From positions 1 through 36,247 of the forward strand of contig NZ_CAJPVI010000073.1 in NCBI RefSeq assembly GCF_905397435.1: DNA of 36,247 bases, written 5' to 3'. Within the stretch, counting starts at the first letter, position 1, and each line of letters begins with the position of its first letter. The stretch comes from Cupriavidus numazuensis. Its GTDB lineage: Bacteria; Pseudomonadota; Gammaproteobacteria; Burkholderiales; Burkholderiaceae. A model generated the notes under the pieces. The model was not told where the DNA came from, searched no databases, and saw only the letters and a program-made list of their open reading frames with translations. Shown here piece after piece: positions 16,491-27,300 of the stretch. A program made the translations under genes and the position numbers.

Positions 16491-19211
16491 CTAGCATGAC
16501 GCGATGGAGGCCGGCGCATTCGTGCCGATCATCGATTGAAGCTCGTCAAGCTCGCCACGCTTGGCCAACTGCCTGATCCTGGCGGCGAACGGTTCGCAGG
16601 CGGGGTCCAGGGAGGCAACGTTCTCTGTCCAGTCCAGCAAGTCCGAGACAGCGCCGAGTTCAGCGAGCATGCGCGCTTCGTCCAGCAATCGCTTCGTGGG
16701 GGGCTTGAGCACCACGACCTCTGTTGCCGTGGAAGTCGGTGACTGGTCAGGACGGGAAAGATTCAGGAGGTTGGCGATCGTGTTGCGCAGGTCGGCGAGA
16801 CTCACCGGCTTTTGCAGATATGCGTCAAAGTCCTCGCCGGTCATTGTGCGATGAAGCGGTACCGCTGACATCATGATCACCGGCAGGCGCGGGTCCCGGC
16901 CACGCGCCGCATGCAGTACCGCCTGACCGGAAGCGCCCGGCATCAACTGGTCTGTCACCACGAGCGAAATTGGCGCGCCTTCCGGGGACGCCAGGCGTTG
17001 CACGGCCGAAGCACCGTCGGCGAACACTTCCACCTCAAAATCAAGACTCAGCAAATCCCCGCGCAGAAGTTCGCGGATCTCGTCGGTATCTTCGGCCACG
17101 AGCACACGGTGCCCATGGCCGTCGATCTGGGGAAGGGCGGCGGCCGGCTCCTGCATGCGCACATTGCTGATCGCGGCTTCATCCGTCTCGTTGACGAGCA
17201 GTTCCATGACGACGGTGGTTCCCGCGCCAGGTACGCTCTCGAGGTGCAACGTCGCTCCCATCCGGCTGGTCCAGAGTTTGACGATGGAGAGTCCGAGACC
17301 AATCCCGGGCCGATGATCGCCCTGCAGTGCGCGCACGAACGGCTCGAAGATGCGTGCCTGGTCTTCGGTGGCAATGCCGCAGCCGCTGTCGGCCACGGAG
17401 ATACACAGACTCCAGCGGCGGTGTGTCGTGTCGACCACGCGGCCAGTGACCGTCAGGCCAATCGTGCCGCGCTCAGTAAACTTGGCGGCGTTGTCGAGCA
17501 GATTGCCGAGCACCTGCTGCATGCGCCGATCGTCAAGCTCGATCACGGGCGGCAAGTCGCCGGCGATATCGACGGAGAATGCATTGCCGCCACGTACCGC
17601 GAGGGCAGCGCCGTGCTGCGCGACGGTGTCCAGCAGCGCATAGGTATAGACCGGCTGCGGAGAAAGCGCCTCTGCAGCCCGTCCGTTTGCGTAGTCGATC
17701 AGGTCGTTGACCATGCCGAGCATATGCGCTGCGCTACGGCGGATGATGCGTCCCCGTTCGGCATCCTCGCGGCCATCTGCCTGGATGAGGTCGGCGAAGC
17801 CGATGATCGACGTAAGCGGTGTACGAAGATCATGGCTGATCCGCGCGAGAAAATCGGTCTTGGCCCGGACCGCGTCATCGGCGCGGACGAGTGCTTCCCG
17901 CAGTTCGCGCGTGCGCGTTGCCACCGCCTGCTCCAGCTTTTCCCGAGTCGCCTCGCGCTCTGCCGCCAGCGCCTGTTGCGTACGCTGCTGCCTGAGGACC
18001 AGCTGCCGCGCCCTTCCGCCGATCACCAGCGAGAGCAGGACCAGAACGCCAATACTGTCCCAGATCTGAGCGGTGCCCGTGTACCACGCCGGGGAAGCCA
18101 TTCCGGCGATGGTCGCCAGTCGTGCAAACAGCGTGGCGCAATCGGGCAGGAACGCAATGAGGATCAGGCGCGCATTCGGTATCCGTCGGCGGACTCCATC
18201 CGCAAAAGAGGCGATCCAGACCAGATTGCAGAGGAAGACGCCTTGCACCCCAAGCGCTGCGCTCGTTCGGTAGTCACCGAACGCTGCCCAGACAGCGGCG
18301 CCTGCAATCCCGACGATCACCGCCGAGTAGATCCATCGCCAAACCCGAAACCGTTCGAACCCGAGGAATGTCATCAGAAGGGAGGAGAACAGCGCGACGC
18401 TGGCGTTGCCGGCGATGCTCGGCAACCGTACCACCCATTCCCCCCCTTGACTGAGGCACAGCGCGTACAGAAGGCCTTCAAACGCCAGTTCATACACGAC
18501 TTCGGCAATGACGGTTGCTGTCAGCAATACGAAGATCCGGTCGCGCCAGACCACTGCCAGTACCGCGGCAATGGCAGCCATCGCCAGCATCGCGCCCGTC
18601 AGCAGCATGTGGCCGGTTGTCTGCCACAACTGGGCGTCCTGAAATGCGCTCGGATGCCATACCTTAAGCGACAAGGTCAGGGCCGACCGGCTGCGTACAC
18701 GGACCAGATATTGCAGCTGCTCGCCTGGTGCGAGCGTGACCGGGAATGCGATCTGTGCAGAATCGATCGGCCGCTCCGCCAGCGGTGCGCCCACCCCTGA
18801 CCGATAGCGTTCCCTGGCGGTAAGGCGCGCGTCGTCGACGCTGTAGAACGACACGTCCTCCAGCCGGACAGGATTGACCGATACCCAACGTGTCACCGTC
18901 TGTGTGCCACGGTTGACAAACGTGCCCGCGATCCAGACCGCCGAGCGGGTAAAGCCGCGGGAAAGCGTGCGCGGCGTCGCAGGAAGCCAGTTCGATTGAC
19001 GCAGGACCGCGCCCGCGTCCAGGCTGTTTGATGGATCATCGAACAGCAGGAGTTCCGTCCGCAACGCGTGTTCGGTATCTACCGTGGCGATGTCGACCGC
19101 TTGCGGCCAGGGTGCCTTGGCAGCCAGAGCATGATGCGTCCAGATCAGGGCCAGCAAGGCGAATATGAACGCACCGCATGCGCGGGAAAATGGCAGAGTC
19201 ACTGACTTCAT
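16491..19211 (-). CDS. 7TMR-DISM hybrid sensor histidine kinase
   Basis: A 906-residue inner-membrane kinase. A signal peptide ending about residue 31 (HALA) leads to a periplasmic 7TMR-DISMED2-type beta domain (about 35-195). Seven transmembrane helices follow (about 200-400), then a coiled coil (405-450), HisKA with H460 (ISHDLRTPL), HATPase with N-box N570/N574 and G-box DSGCGI and GIGLGLSIV, and a receiver (702-820) with D754 and K801. A helical tail of about 85 residues has no obvious Hpt histidine. DISMED2 domains usually sense small carbohydrate-like or other ligands. Its ATG overlaps the stop of the upstream REC-AraC gene by 4 nt (ATGA), so the two are a translationally coupled pair. 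Confidence 0.92.
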   Translation of the reverse strand: MKSVTLPFSRACGAFIFALLALIWTHHALAAKAPWPQAVDIATVDTEHALRTELLLFDDPSNSLDAGAVLRQSNWLPATPRTLSRGFTRSAVWIAGTFVNRGTQTVTRWVSVNPVRLEDVSFYSVDDARLTARERYRSGVGAPLAERPIDSAQIAFPVTLAPGEQLQYLVRVRSRSALTLSLKVWHPSAFQDAQLWQTTGHMLLTGAMLAMAAIAAVLAVVWRDRIFVLLTATVIAEVVYELAFEGLLYALCLSQGGEWVVRLPSIAGNASVALFSSLLMTFLGFERFRVWRWIYSAVIVGIAGAAVWAAFGDYRTSAALGVQGVFLCNLVWIASFADGVRRRIPNARLILIAFLPDCATLFARLATIAGMASPAWYTGTAQIWDSIGVLVLLSLVIGGRARQLVLRQQRTQQALAAEREATREKLEQAVATRTRELREALVRADDAVRAKTDFLARISHDLRTPLTSIIGFADLIQADGREDAERGRIIRRSAAHMLGMVNDLIDYANGRAAEALSPQPVYTYALLDTVAQHGAALAVRGGNAFSVDIAGDLPPVIELDDRRMQQVLGNLLDNAAKFTERGTIGLTVTGRVVDTTHRRWSLCISVADSGCGIATEDQARIFEPFVRALQGDHRPGIGLGLSIVKLWTSRMGATLHLESVPGAGTTVVMELLVNETDEAAISNVRMQEPAAALPQIDGHGHRVLVAEDTDEIRELLRGDLLSLDFEVEVFADGASAVQRLASPEGAPISLVVTDQLMPGASGQAVLHAARGRDPRLPVIMMSAVPLHRTMTGEDFDAYLQKPVSLADLRNTIANLLNLSRPDQSPTSTATEVVVLKPPTKRLLDEARMLAELGAVSDLLDWTENVASLDPACEPFAARIRQLAKRGELDELQSMIGTNAPASIASC

Positions 19212-19978
19212 CGTAATGCGCTGTTGCGGTCTCGCGAATTCCGCATGTCGGTCGGAGATATGCCAAATCGCGCTTTGAATGCGGTCGAAAAGTTTGCACC
19301 GTTCGTGTACCCAACCCGCATGGCGATCGTCGCAATGTCACTATCGGTTTCAAGCAGCATGCGTTTCGACTCTCTCAAACGCTCTTCCCGGACGTAATCG
19401 AAAACCGTGAGGCCTGTGCAACGCTTCAGGGCAAGCGACAGTCGCCGCGCAGACGTGCTGGTCTGGCGCGCCAATGTTTCAACATCGGGAACATCGACGA
19501 AGTTTCCCAGTACGATGGCCCGTACCTGGCGAAAGAGGGCAACGTCAAGGCTCGTAGCTTCAGTGCCTGGCGTGGCGATTTCGACCATCGGCGCCGGAAC
19601 GCTCGATTCCAGTTCGAGCGTCAGATGGATGGCGAGCCGCAGTCGTACTTCATCGAAGTGAAATGGCTTTGTGATGTAGTCGATCGCACCGGCCTCAAGC
19701 CCTGCGACACGTTCTTCGGGATGACAGGACGCCGTCAGGAAAATGACCGGAATCTCGCGCGTGGCCGGATCGTCCTTCAGTTGCCGGCAGGCCGACATCC
19801 CGTCGCAGCGGGGCATCGAGATATCCATCAGGATGAGATCGGGCCGGCATGCACGCGCCTTGTTCACGCCGTCCAGGCCGTCGCTCGCCATGTAGACGCG
19901 AAATCCCTGCTGACCCAGAAAATCGGCAAGCAGGCTGCGATCACTGGCGTGATCATCGACAACGAGGATACGAGTCAT
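19208..19978 (-). CDS. REC-AraC response regulator 1 (partner of the 7TMR-DISM kinase)
   Basis: A 256-residue cytoplasmic transcription factor. The receiver (about 3-122) has D8/D9, phosphoacceptor D52 (LMDISMP), T82 and K104. An AraC/XylS-type double HTH follows (about 155-256), ending with the family pattern VGYTNGANFSTAFKARFGISP. The start at 19978 is chosen because the receiver begins there; the frame is open to 20194 but without homology, and neither start has a clear Shine-Dalgarno site. The kinase starts within its stop codon. About 45 per cent of positions look shared with the second REC-AraC protein just upstream, indicating paralogues. Target genes are not known; the autotransporter nearby is a candidate. 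Confidence 0.9.
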   Translation of the reverse strand: MTRILVVDDHASDRSLLADFLGQQGFRVYMASDGLDGVNKARACRPDLILMDISMPRCDGMSACRQLKDDPATREIPVIFLTASCHPEERVAGLEAGAIDYITKPFHFDEVRLRLAIHLTLELESSVPAPMVEIATPGTEATSLDVALFRQVRAIVLGNFVDVPDVETLARQTSTSARRLSLALKRCTGLTVFDYVREERLRESKRMLLETDSDIATIAMRVGYTNGANFSTAFKARFGISPTDMRNSRDRNSALR

Positions 19979-20188
19979 GGCGCGGAGGAACAATAGGCGA
20001 GTGACGGGACTGATGGCGGGACAGCGCCGGCAGCCCGTTCCCGAAACCGCGGATGACAGCGCGAGCCTGTGGCGACCGGCACGGAAGCCTGCTCGCTGGC
20101 GATTCGGTGCTGCAGCCAGCATAGAGGCCCGTACGATAGCGGATTGCCGGTCAGGCGAGCCGATGTGTCGCCGCATCTCGGAGAAAAT

Positions 20189-20213
20189 GGTCATCTGAAA
20201 AACAATAATGACC
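20189..20213 (-). terminator. Hairpin between the two REC-AraC genes
   Basis: GGTCAT (20189-20194) and ATGACC (20208-20213) form a 6-bp dyad with a 13-nt A-rich loop, 24 bp past the stop of regulator 2 on the minus strand. Read on that strand, the hairpin is followed by ATTTTC, which is weak for a terminator. It may also be an operator ahead of regulator 1. Confidence 0.3.
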
Positions 20214-20236
20214 GATTCGCAAAGGTCGCTGCACGA

Positions 20237-21019
20237 TCAAGTCTCGACGTAATGCAGGCGAGATTCGTTCGGCGACATGCCGAATCGCCTCCGAAAGGCC
20301 GTCGAGAAGTTCTGCCGGGTCGTGTATCCGATATCACTGGCGATGGCTTGAATATCGATCGTTGTCCTGGTCAGCAGGCTCGCAGCGTATTGCATGCGTG
20401 CCTCGAACAGGAAATCCAGGACTGTAACGCCCGCACACCGCTTGAATGCCTGGTTCAGGCGCAACGTGTTCGTGCTGAGCGCCTCCGCAAGATTCGGAAC
20501 TGCCGGTGTCTCATGAAGCCTCGATAGCAATCGGCGGCGCCCATCCCGGAACAAGTGCGAGTCCAGCGCATTGTTTCCCGCCATCTGGACGCCCGTGTCC
20601 CGGCTGTGGCGGCCTGCACGCGCATGGATGCTCAGGCGAAGCGCCACTTCCTTCAACTCGAACGGCTTGACTACATAATCGATCGCGCCCGACTGAAGGC
20701 CTTCGACACGCTCGGCCGGCTGACCGGCCGCGGTCAGGAAGATGATTGGAATCGTGCGCGTGTCCGATGCCGATTTCAGCAGTCGCGACGCCGTCAGTCC
20801 GTCGCAAACCGGCATGCTGACATCCATCAGGATCAGGTCCGGAAGAATCGCCAATGCCTTCCTGAAGCCGTCGTGGCCGTCTTCCGCCAGGTAGACGCGG
20901 CTGCCTTGGGTACCGAGGTATTCCGCCAACAGACGGCGATCGTCGGGATTGTCGTCGACAATCAGGATGCGCAGCCCCACAAGGGCATCGCAGTGCGCTT
21001 GTGCAACAGCGCTGGACAT
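20237..21019 (-). CDS. REC-AraC response regulator 2 (divergent to the autotransporter)
   Basis: A 260-residue transcription factor of the same architecture as regulator 1. The receiver (about 15-135) has D22/D23, phosphoacceptor D66 (LMDVSMP), T96 and K118. The C-terminal AraC-type HTH ends IGYTTRQNFSTAFRRRFGMSP. ATG 21019 has GGAG 6 nt upstream (acggagttgttATG), which fixes the start although the frame is open to 21166. No kinase gene adjoins it directly; the kinase downstream of regulator 1 may serve both. It is transcribed divergently from the giant autotransporter across 378 bp, a layout common for a regulator and its target. Confidence 0.9.
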   Translation of the reverse strand: MSSAVAQAHCDALVGLRILIVDDNPDDRRLLAEYLGTQGSRVYLAEDGHDGFRKALAILPDLILMDVSMPVCDGLTASRLLKSASDTRTIPIIFLTAAGQPAERVEGLQSGAIDYVVKPFELKEVALRLSIHARAGRHSRDTGVQMAGNNALDSHLFRDGRRRLLSRLHETPAVPNLAEALSTNTLRLNQAFKRCAGVTVLDFLFEARMQYAASLLTRTTIDIQAIASDIGYTTRQNFSTAFRRRFGMSPNESRLHYVET

Positions 21020-21397
21020 AACAACTCCGTCTTCGATATTGGGCAGAACGGGGAACAGGCGCTTGCCAGGGAGGCTGCGCACGTCCCGCACGGTCTTCTG
21101 CCGGTGAAACGCGAAAGCCTGAGTTATCGGACGAAACAGGCCGACCTTGAGGGCGCCGTCTGCCATAGCCCGCCAGGAAACTGGGGGCGCCGCCTAAAAA
21201 GCCCGCCGAGGGGCCCGCCGATACGACGCACCCGACACGTCATTCGTCAAGAGCCAGATCCGCGTTTAGTCAGCGTTTGCAGAAAAGTTTGCCTCGATCA
21301 AACTCTGGATGCAGTTGCGCAAAGGTGCGCACTTTCCAGCGAGAGTCCCGGTTCCTAGCATTGGCGCCTCATTCTTAAAACTACCGGGTCTCCGTCA
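21020..21397. promoter_or_regulatory. Divergent control region between regulator 2 and the autotransporter
   Basis: 378 bp without a supported gene. Three GTTT-type direct repeats lie at 21264 (gtttag), 21275 (gtttgc) and 21287 (gtttgc), spaced 11 and 12 bp, about one helical turn, as expected for AraC-family subsites. Two TGCGCA palindromes at 21316-21321 and 21326-21331 are 10 bp apart. No strong -35/-10 pair and no clear Shine-Dalgarno site before the autotransporter ATG was found. Confidence 0.4.
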
Positions 21398-24300
21398 ATG
21401 AAACGGCCATCTTTGAATCACGTATTTCGATTGGTTTGGAACGCTGCCACGAGCAGCTGGGTGGCTGTTGCAGAGACGGCGAAGGGACGCGGCAAGCCGG
21501 GGCGCTCACGCCTGACACGCCTTGGGACAGTTGCCGCGATCTCGCTGACCTCGGCCGGTGGGTTGCATGCCGCCACGCAGACTGTCGTGGATGGCAATGG
21601 CGGAGGAGGCTGGATGGTCGGCGTTGGAGGCCAGGCGGCGCCGACGATCACAAGCAACGCTGTCTTTACCAATTTCGTCACGCAGGGTGGCGCAGGTAGC
21701 GGCGGCGGCGCGGGCCTGGGCGGGGTGTTCTTCGTCAACAGCGGCGGCAGCCTGACTCTCAACAACGTGAGTTTCGTGCAGAACGTCGCCAGGGGTGGCG
21801 ACGGTGGCAGCACGCCTGACGTCACCGTCAACGCGCAATCCATTGCGCTGGCGGACAAGAATGCAACGGTGTCGTCGGTGACCGCGTTCCAGGTGACGCC
21901 GACACTGGTGAACAACAACGGCACGATCGTGGTGACAGGCGCGACCATGGGCTCGGCGAACCCGCTGGTCCAGTCTGGCGAGGTCGTCAGCATTGGTGGG
22001 ACCGGCTCCGCCACCACCACGATCTCGAGCGTCAACGGCAATGCCGTCACATTTGCGCAGCCGATCGCCGTCGACAGCCAGTCGATCAAGTCGCTCACGA
22101 GCGCACAGCTGACGGCGGGCACCAACATCATCAGCGCGGCCAACTTTGGCGCGCTGGCCATCTCGGATGTCGCGGTCGGCATGTCGGTCCTGGGAACCGG
22201 CATCCCGCCGGGCACGATGATCACGGATGTGACGCGCGACCAGAATAACGTCGTCACCGGCATCACGTTGAGCAACGCCGTCACCGTGACCGGCAGCCAG
22301 GCGCTCAGCCTGGTCAACGTCACACAGTTTTCCGCATCGCAGTTCGCCGTTTCGGGCGGCGGGCAGGTCCTGACCCTGCCGGCGACTGGCCTGGGCCTGG
22401 CGGTCGGAATGACACTGACCGGCGATGGCATTCCGACCGGGACCAAGATCCTGGCGATCAACGGCAACCAGGTCACGCTGTCTCAGGCGATTTCGTCGAC
22501 GGCCCTGCAATTCTCGGCCAGCCTGCCGGCGACTACGGTCGGCCAGACGACCATTCAGCTGACCGCAGTCGACAGCCACATGAAGGTAGGCCAGGTGGTG
22601 ACGGGAACGGGCATTCCGCCCAACACCACCATTGTCGCCATCGACCCGACGACCGGCGTGGTGACGCTGAGCAACGCGCTTACCGGCAATCCCACGGCAC
22701 TGACCATCCAGAGCATCACCGCGCAAGGCGCGCGCAGCCTGACGCTGACCAGCACTTCGGGCCTTCAGGTCGGGATGCAGGTGACCGGCGCGGGCATTCC
22801 CGACGGGACGACGATTACCAGTATCGCCGGCAACGTGGTCACCCTCAGCAACAACCTGACTCCCGGCGTCACGGTCACGGCCTTCCAGGCGAGCTCGCCC
22901 TATAGCGTGGGCGGATCGCTCAACAATATCGCGGCTACCGGTACGGTGGGCGCGAATGGCGGCAACGGTGTTTCCGGCCCGCAGGCCATCGTCTATGTGA
23001 CCGATGGCGAAGGGCGAAGCGGCACCAATGGTGGTTCCGGCCAGAGCGGCAATGGCGCGGCTGGCGGCAAGGGCGGCAACGCCGGTTCCGGCAGCAACGG
23101 CATCCCGTTCAACTACGAGATGACCGATTCCGTCATCATGGCGACCGTTGACGCCGCCACCAACACGGCGGAGGCCGCGGCGGCACTCGCCACATTCCCG
23201 CCCGCGGCAGCCCTGTCGGCGGCGCACGTCGCCGCGGCGGCCAAATCGTATGTCGATCTCGGTATCGCGATCGCCAACCTGGCGCAATGGGGCGTCGATC
23301 TCTCCAACGGCACTGCCGGGCGTGGCGGCGACGGCGGCAGCGGTGGCAAAGGCGGCAATGGATCCACCTTCTACGGCGGCGGTGCCGGTGGCAGCGGCGG
23401 CAATGGCGGCAGCGGTGCGCTGAGCTTCACTGACGGCGGCAATGGCGGTGATGGCGGCAACGGTGGCGCAGGTGGCTTTGGTGCAGGCGGCGGCTCGGGC
23501 GGTGCAGCCGGGCAGGGCGGTGGCACTGGCAATGCAGCGGATGGCAGCGCGGGCGACGGCGGCAAGGCCGGTTTTGGCGGCGGCGTTGGCAGCAACGGTG
23601 ACGGCGAGGAGGGCGGCGGCGGTTCGGGCTACGGCGGCGCCATCTTCGTGCGTGCGGGCGGCAGCCTGACGCTGACGGGCAACGTGCTGTTCCGGGACAA
23701 CACCGTCCTTGCCGGCTCCAGCAACAATGGCGGGCAGGCAGGCCAGGCATCGGGCTCGGACATTTTCATGATGAAGGGATCCAGCGTGCTGCTGGCGCCA
23801 GGTGTCGGCAATACCATCCGGATCGAGGGACAGATCGCCGACGACAGCGCCGCGAGCATCGGGAGCGGCGGCTACGCACCCGGCGCGGGCGCCGACTTGC
23901 AGATCGGCGGCGGCGGTCTGGTGCAGCTTGCCGGCACGAACACTTACTCGGGGAAGACCATCCTGCAGGGCGGTACGCTCCAGGCGGACCTCGGGGTGGG
24001 GATCAATTCGGCAAGCAGCGTCGTATTCAACGGCGCCGGCACGCTTGGTTCCGGCCTTGCCACCAGCACTGTCGGCACCCTGCTGCTGAGTTCGGATGTG
24101 ACCCAGCGCGCGGGATCGGCCGTGCCCGGCCAGTTCATCTGGAATGGCGCCGGCGGCTTTGCAGCCGGTACCGCCGACGGTATTACCGTGGCCTTTGGGC
24201 AGACCCCGACCGGCGCGAGGCAGACCCTGCAATGGGGAAGCTCCTATCTGTCGGCAAACTCGACGATGGTCTTTGGCTCGGAATACAGCCAGGGCTCGGT

Positions 24301-27300
24301 GCGGCTCAAGAACGACATCGACCTGGCGGGTAACCAGGGCAATATCGCTGTCTATGGGCAATATGCCGGTAGCCAGGGCATCCTGGCACCCGATGCGCGT
24401 TACACGGCATACATGGACGGCAATATCACCAACGGCAGCCTGAAGGTGGGAGCCGCCGGCTACAACGGTACGCTGTTCCTGACCGGCCAGAACCAGATCA
24501 GCTCGCTTGTGCTGAATGGCGGCCTGGTATCGACGATCGATAACCAGGCGAACATTGGCCATCTGATGCGGCCGGCTGGCGGTAGCGTCACGATCAACGG
24601 CGGCACGCTGGTCCTTGGCGGCGCGGAAACGATGACCACCGTGGACGTACAGGCCGGTGGCCAGATCGTCGCCGGCGCTACGCTGACGGCAGGGGATGTC
24701 AGCAATAGCGGTGTGATCTCGCTGGTCGATGGGGGCGCATTCCAGAGCGTAACCAACAATGCCGGAGCGACCTTTGCGACGGCCGGCTCCGTGACGGTGA
24801 GCGGCGCATTGACGAACGCTGCTACAGCCTCGGTGGTGCAATCGGGCGAAGTGGCTGCGGGCAGCGTCGTGAACAACGGCAGCTGGTCGGTCAGCGGCGC
24901 GCAGACGATCCAGACGCCTTCGCTGACCGGCAACGGCGTATTCGCGCTGGCCAATGCGGCTGACACGGTCACGATCGACCAGAGCGGCAACTCCACCTTC
25001 GGCGGGTCATTCACGGGCAATGGTGCCTTTGCCAAGGACGGTGCCGGCACGCTGACGCTGACGGGGGCAAGCACCAACGTGGGCGGCACCGTGGTGAACG
25101 CGGGCACGCTGGACACGACCGGCGGCGGCACCCTGGCGGATACCGGCGCGGTAACCATCGCCAGCGGCGCCACGTTCACGGCGGGCACGGCCGATATCAT
25201 CGGCGCGGTGACCAACAACGGCACCTTCAACGTCAATGCGATACAAGCTGCGGCGTCGGTGACCAACAACGGTACGACCAACCTGAATGCCGACCTGGCA
25301 AGCGCAGGCCTGGTCACCAACAACGGCACCGTCAATGTGTCCGGAGACCGCTCCGTGGCGACGACCGGCCTGGCCGGTGGCACGTCGGGGGTCATCAACC
25401 TGGCGCAGAGCACCGATGCACTGCACCTGTACCAGAGCGGAGCAAGCACGTATGCAGGCGTCATCGCCGGCAGTGGCGCGCTCGAGAAGCTCGACACAGG
25501 CACGCTGACGCTGACCGGCGCCAATACCTACACCGGCGGCACGCTCGTGAGCGCGGGCAAGCTGGACACCACCGGCGGCGGTACGCTGGCAGATACCGGC
25601 GCGGTAACGATCGCCAGCGGCGCCACGTTCACGGCGGGCACGGCCGATACCATCGGCGTGGTGACCAACGACGGCACCGTCAACGTCAATGCGGCACAGA
25701 CCATGGCGGCTGTGACCAACAACGGCGGTGCAGTCGTTGTGCAATCGAGCGAAGTGGCTGCGGGCGGCGTCGTGAACAACGGCAGCTGGTCGGTCAATGG
25801 CGCGCAGACGATCCATACCCCGACCCTGACTGGCAACGGCGTATTCGCGCTGGCCAATGCGGCTGACACGGTCACGATCGACCAGAGCGGCAACTCCACC
25901 TTTGCCGGGGCATTCACCGGCAATGGGGCCTTTGCCAAGGATGGTGCCGGCACGCTGACGCTGACGGGGGCGAGCACCAACCTGGGTGGCACCGTGGTGA
26001 GCGCGGGCACGCTGGACACGACCGGCGGCGGCACCCTGGCGGATACCGGCGCGGTAACCATCGCCAGCGGCGCCACGTTCACGGCAGGCACGGCCGATAT
26101 CATCGGCGCGGTGACCAACCACGGCACCTTCAACGTCAATGCGGTACAAGCTGCGGCGTCGGTGACCAACAACGGTACGACCAACCTGAATGCCGATCTC
26201 GCAAGCGCGGGTACGGTCGCCAACAACGGCATTGTCAATGTGTCGGGCGACCGCTCCGTGGTAACGACCGGCCTGACTGGCGGTACGTCGGGCGTCATCA
26301 ACCTGGCGCAGAGCACCGATGCGCTGCATCTGTACCAGAGCGGGGCAAGCACCTACGCGGGCGTCATTGCCGGCAGCGGCGCGCTGGAGAAGCTTGACGC
26401 AGGCACGCTGACGCTGACCGGCGCCAATACCTACACCGGCGGCACGCTCGTGAGCGCGGGCACGCTGGACACCACCGGTGGCGGTACCCTGGCGGACAAC
26501 GGCGCGGTAACCATCGCCAGCGGCGCCACGTTCACGGCGGGCACCGCCGATACCATCGGCGTGGTGACCAACAGCGGCACCGTCAACGTCAATGCGGCAC
26601 AGACCATGGCGGCTGTGACCAACAACGGCGGTGCAGTCGTTGTGCAATCGAGCGAAGTGGCAGCAGGCGGCGTCGTGAACAACGGCAGCTGGTCGGTCAA
26701 TGGCGCGCAGACGATCCATACCCCGACCCTGACCGGCAACGGTGTATTCGCGCTGGCCAATGCAGGCGATGCGATCACGATCGACCAGAGCGGCAATTCC
26801 ACGTTCAGCGGGGCATTCGCGGGCAACGGCGCCTTTGCCAAGGATGGTGCCGGCACGCTGACGCTGACGGGGGCGAGCACCAACCTGGGCGGCACCGTGG
26901 TGAGCGCGGGCACGCTGGACACGACCGGTGGCGGTACCCTGGCGGATACGGGTCCGGTGAAGATCGCCAGCGGCGCCACGTTCACGGCGGGCACGGCCGA
27001 TACCATCGGCGCGGTGACCAACCACGGCACCTTCAACATCAATGCGGTACAAGTCGCGGCGTCGGTGACGAACAACGGCACGGCCAACCTGAACGCCGAT
27101 CTGGGGAGCACGGGTACGATCACCAACAACGGCACCGTCAATGTGTCCGGCAACCGCGGTGTGGCGACGGCCGGCCTGACCGGTGGCACGTCGGGGATTG
27201 TCAATGTGCAGCCAGGCAGCGTCCTGCGGCTGACACAGAACGGTGACTCGGCCTATTCGGGTAGGATCGTCGGCGCCGGCTCGATGGTGAAGGAGGGCAC

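Noticed and set aside
22950..23660. Gly-rich segment as evidence of a mycobacterial PE_PGRS-type protein
   Set aside because: The protein has ESPR, autotransporter strand repeats and a C-terminal beta-barrel; Gly-richness alone is not informative.
21506..24841. Very long minus-strand open frame (1111 codons) opposite the autotransporter
   Set aside because: It is the antisense shadow of a GC-rich, Gly/Thr/Asn-rich gene, with a His/Arg/Ala-rich translation and no family motif. The plus-strand frame has ESPR, repeats and barrel.
24838..27200. Tandem repeats as a possible CRISPR array
   Set aside because: The units are 903 bp, coding and in frame, with no short palindromic repeats and unique spacers.
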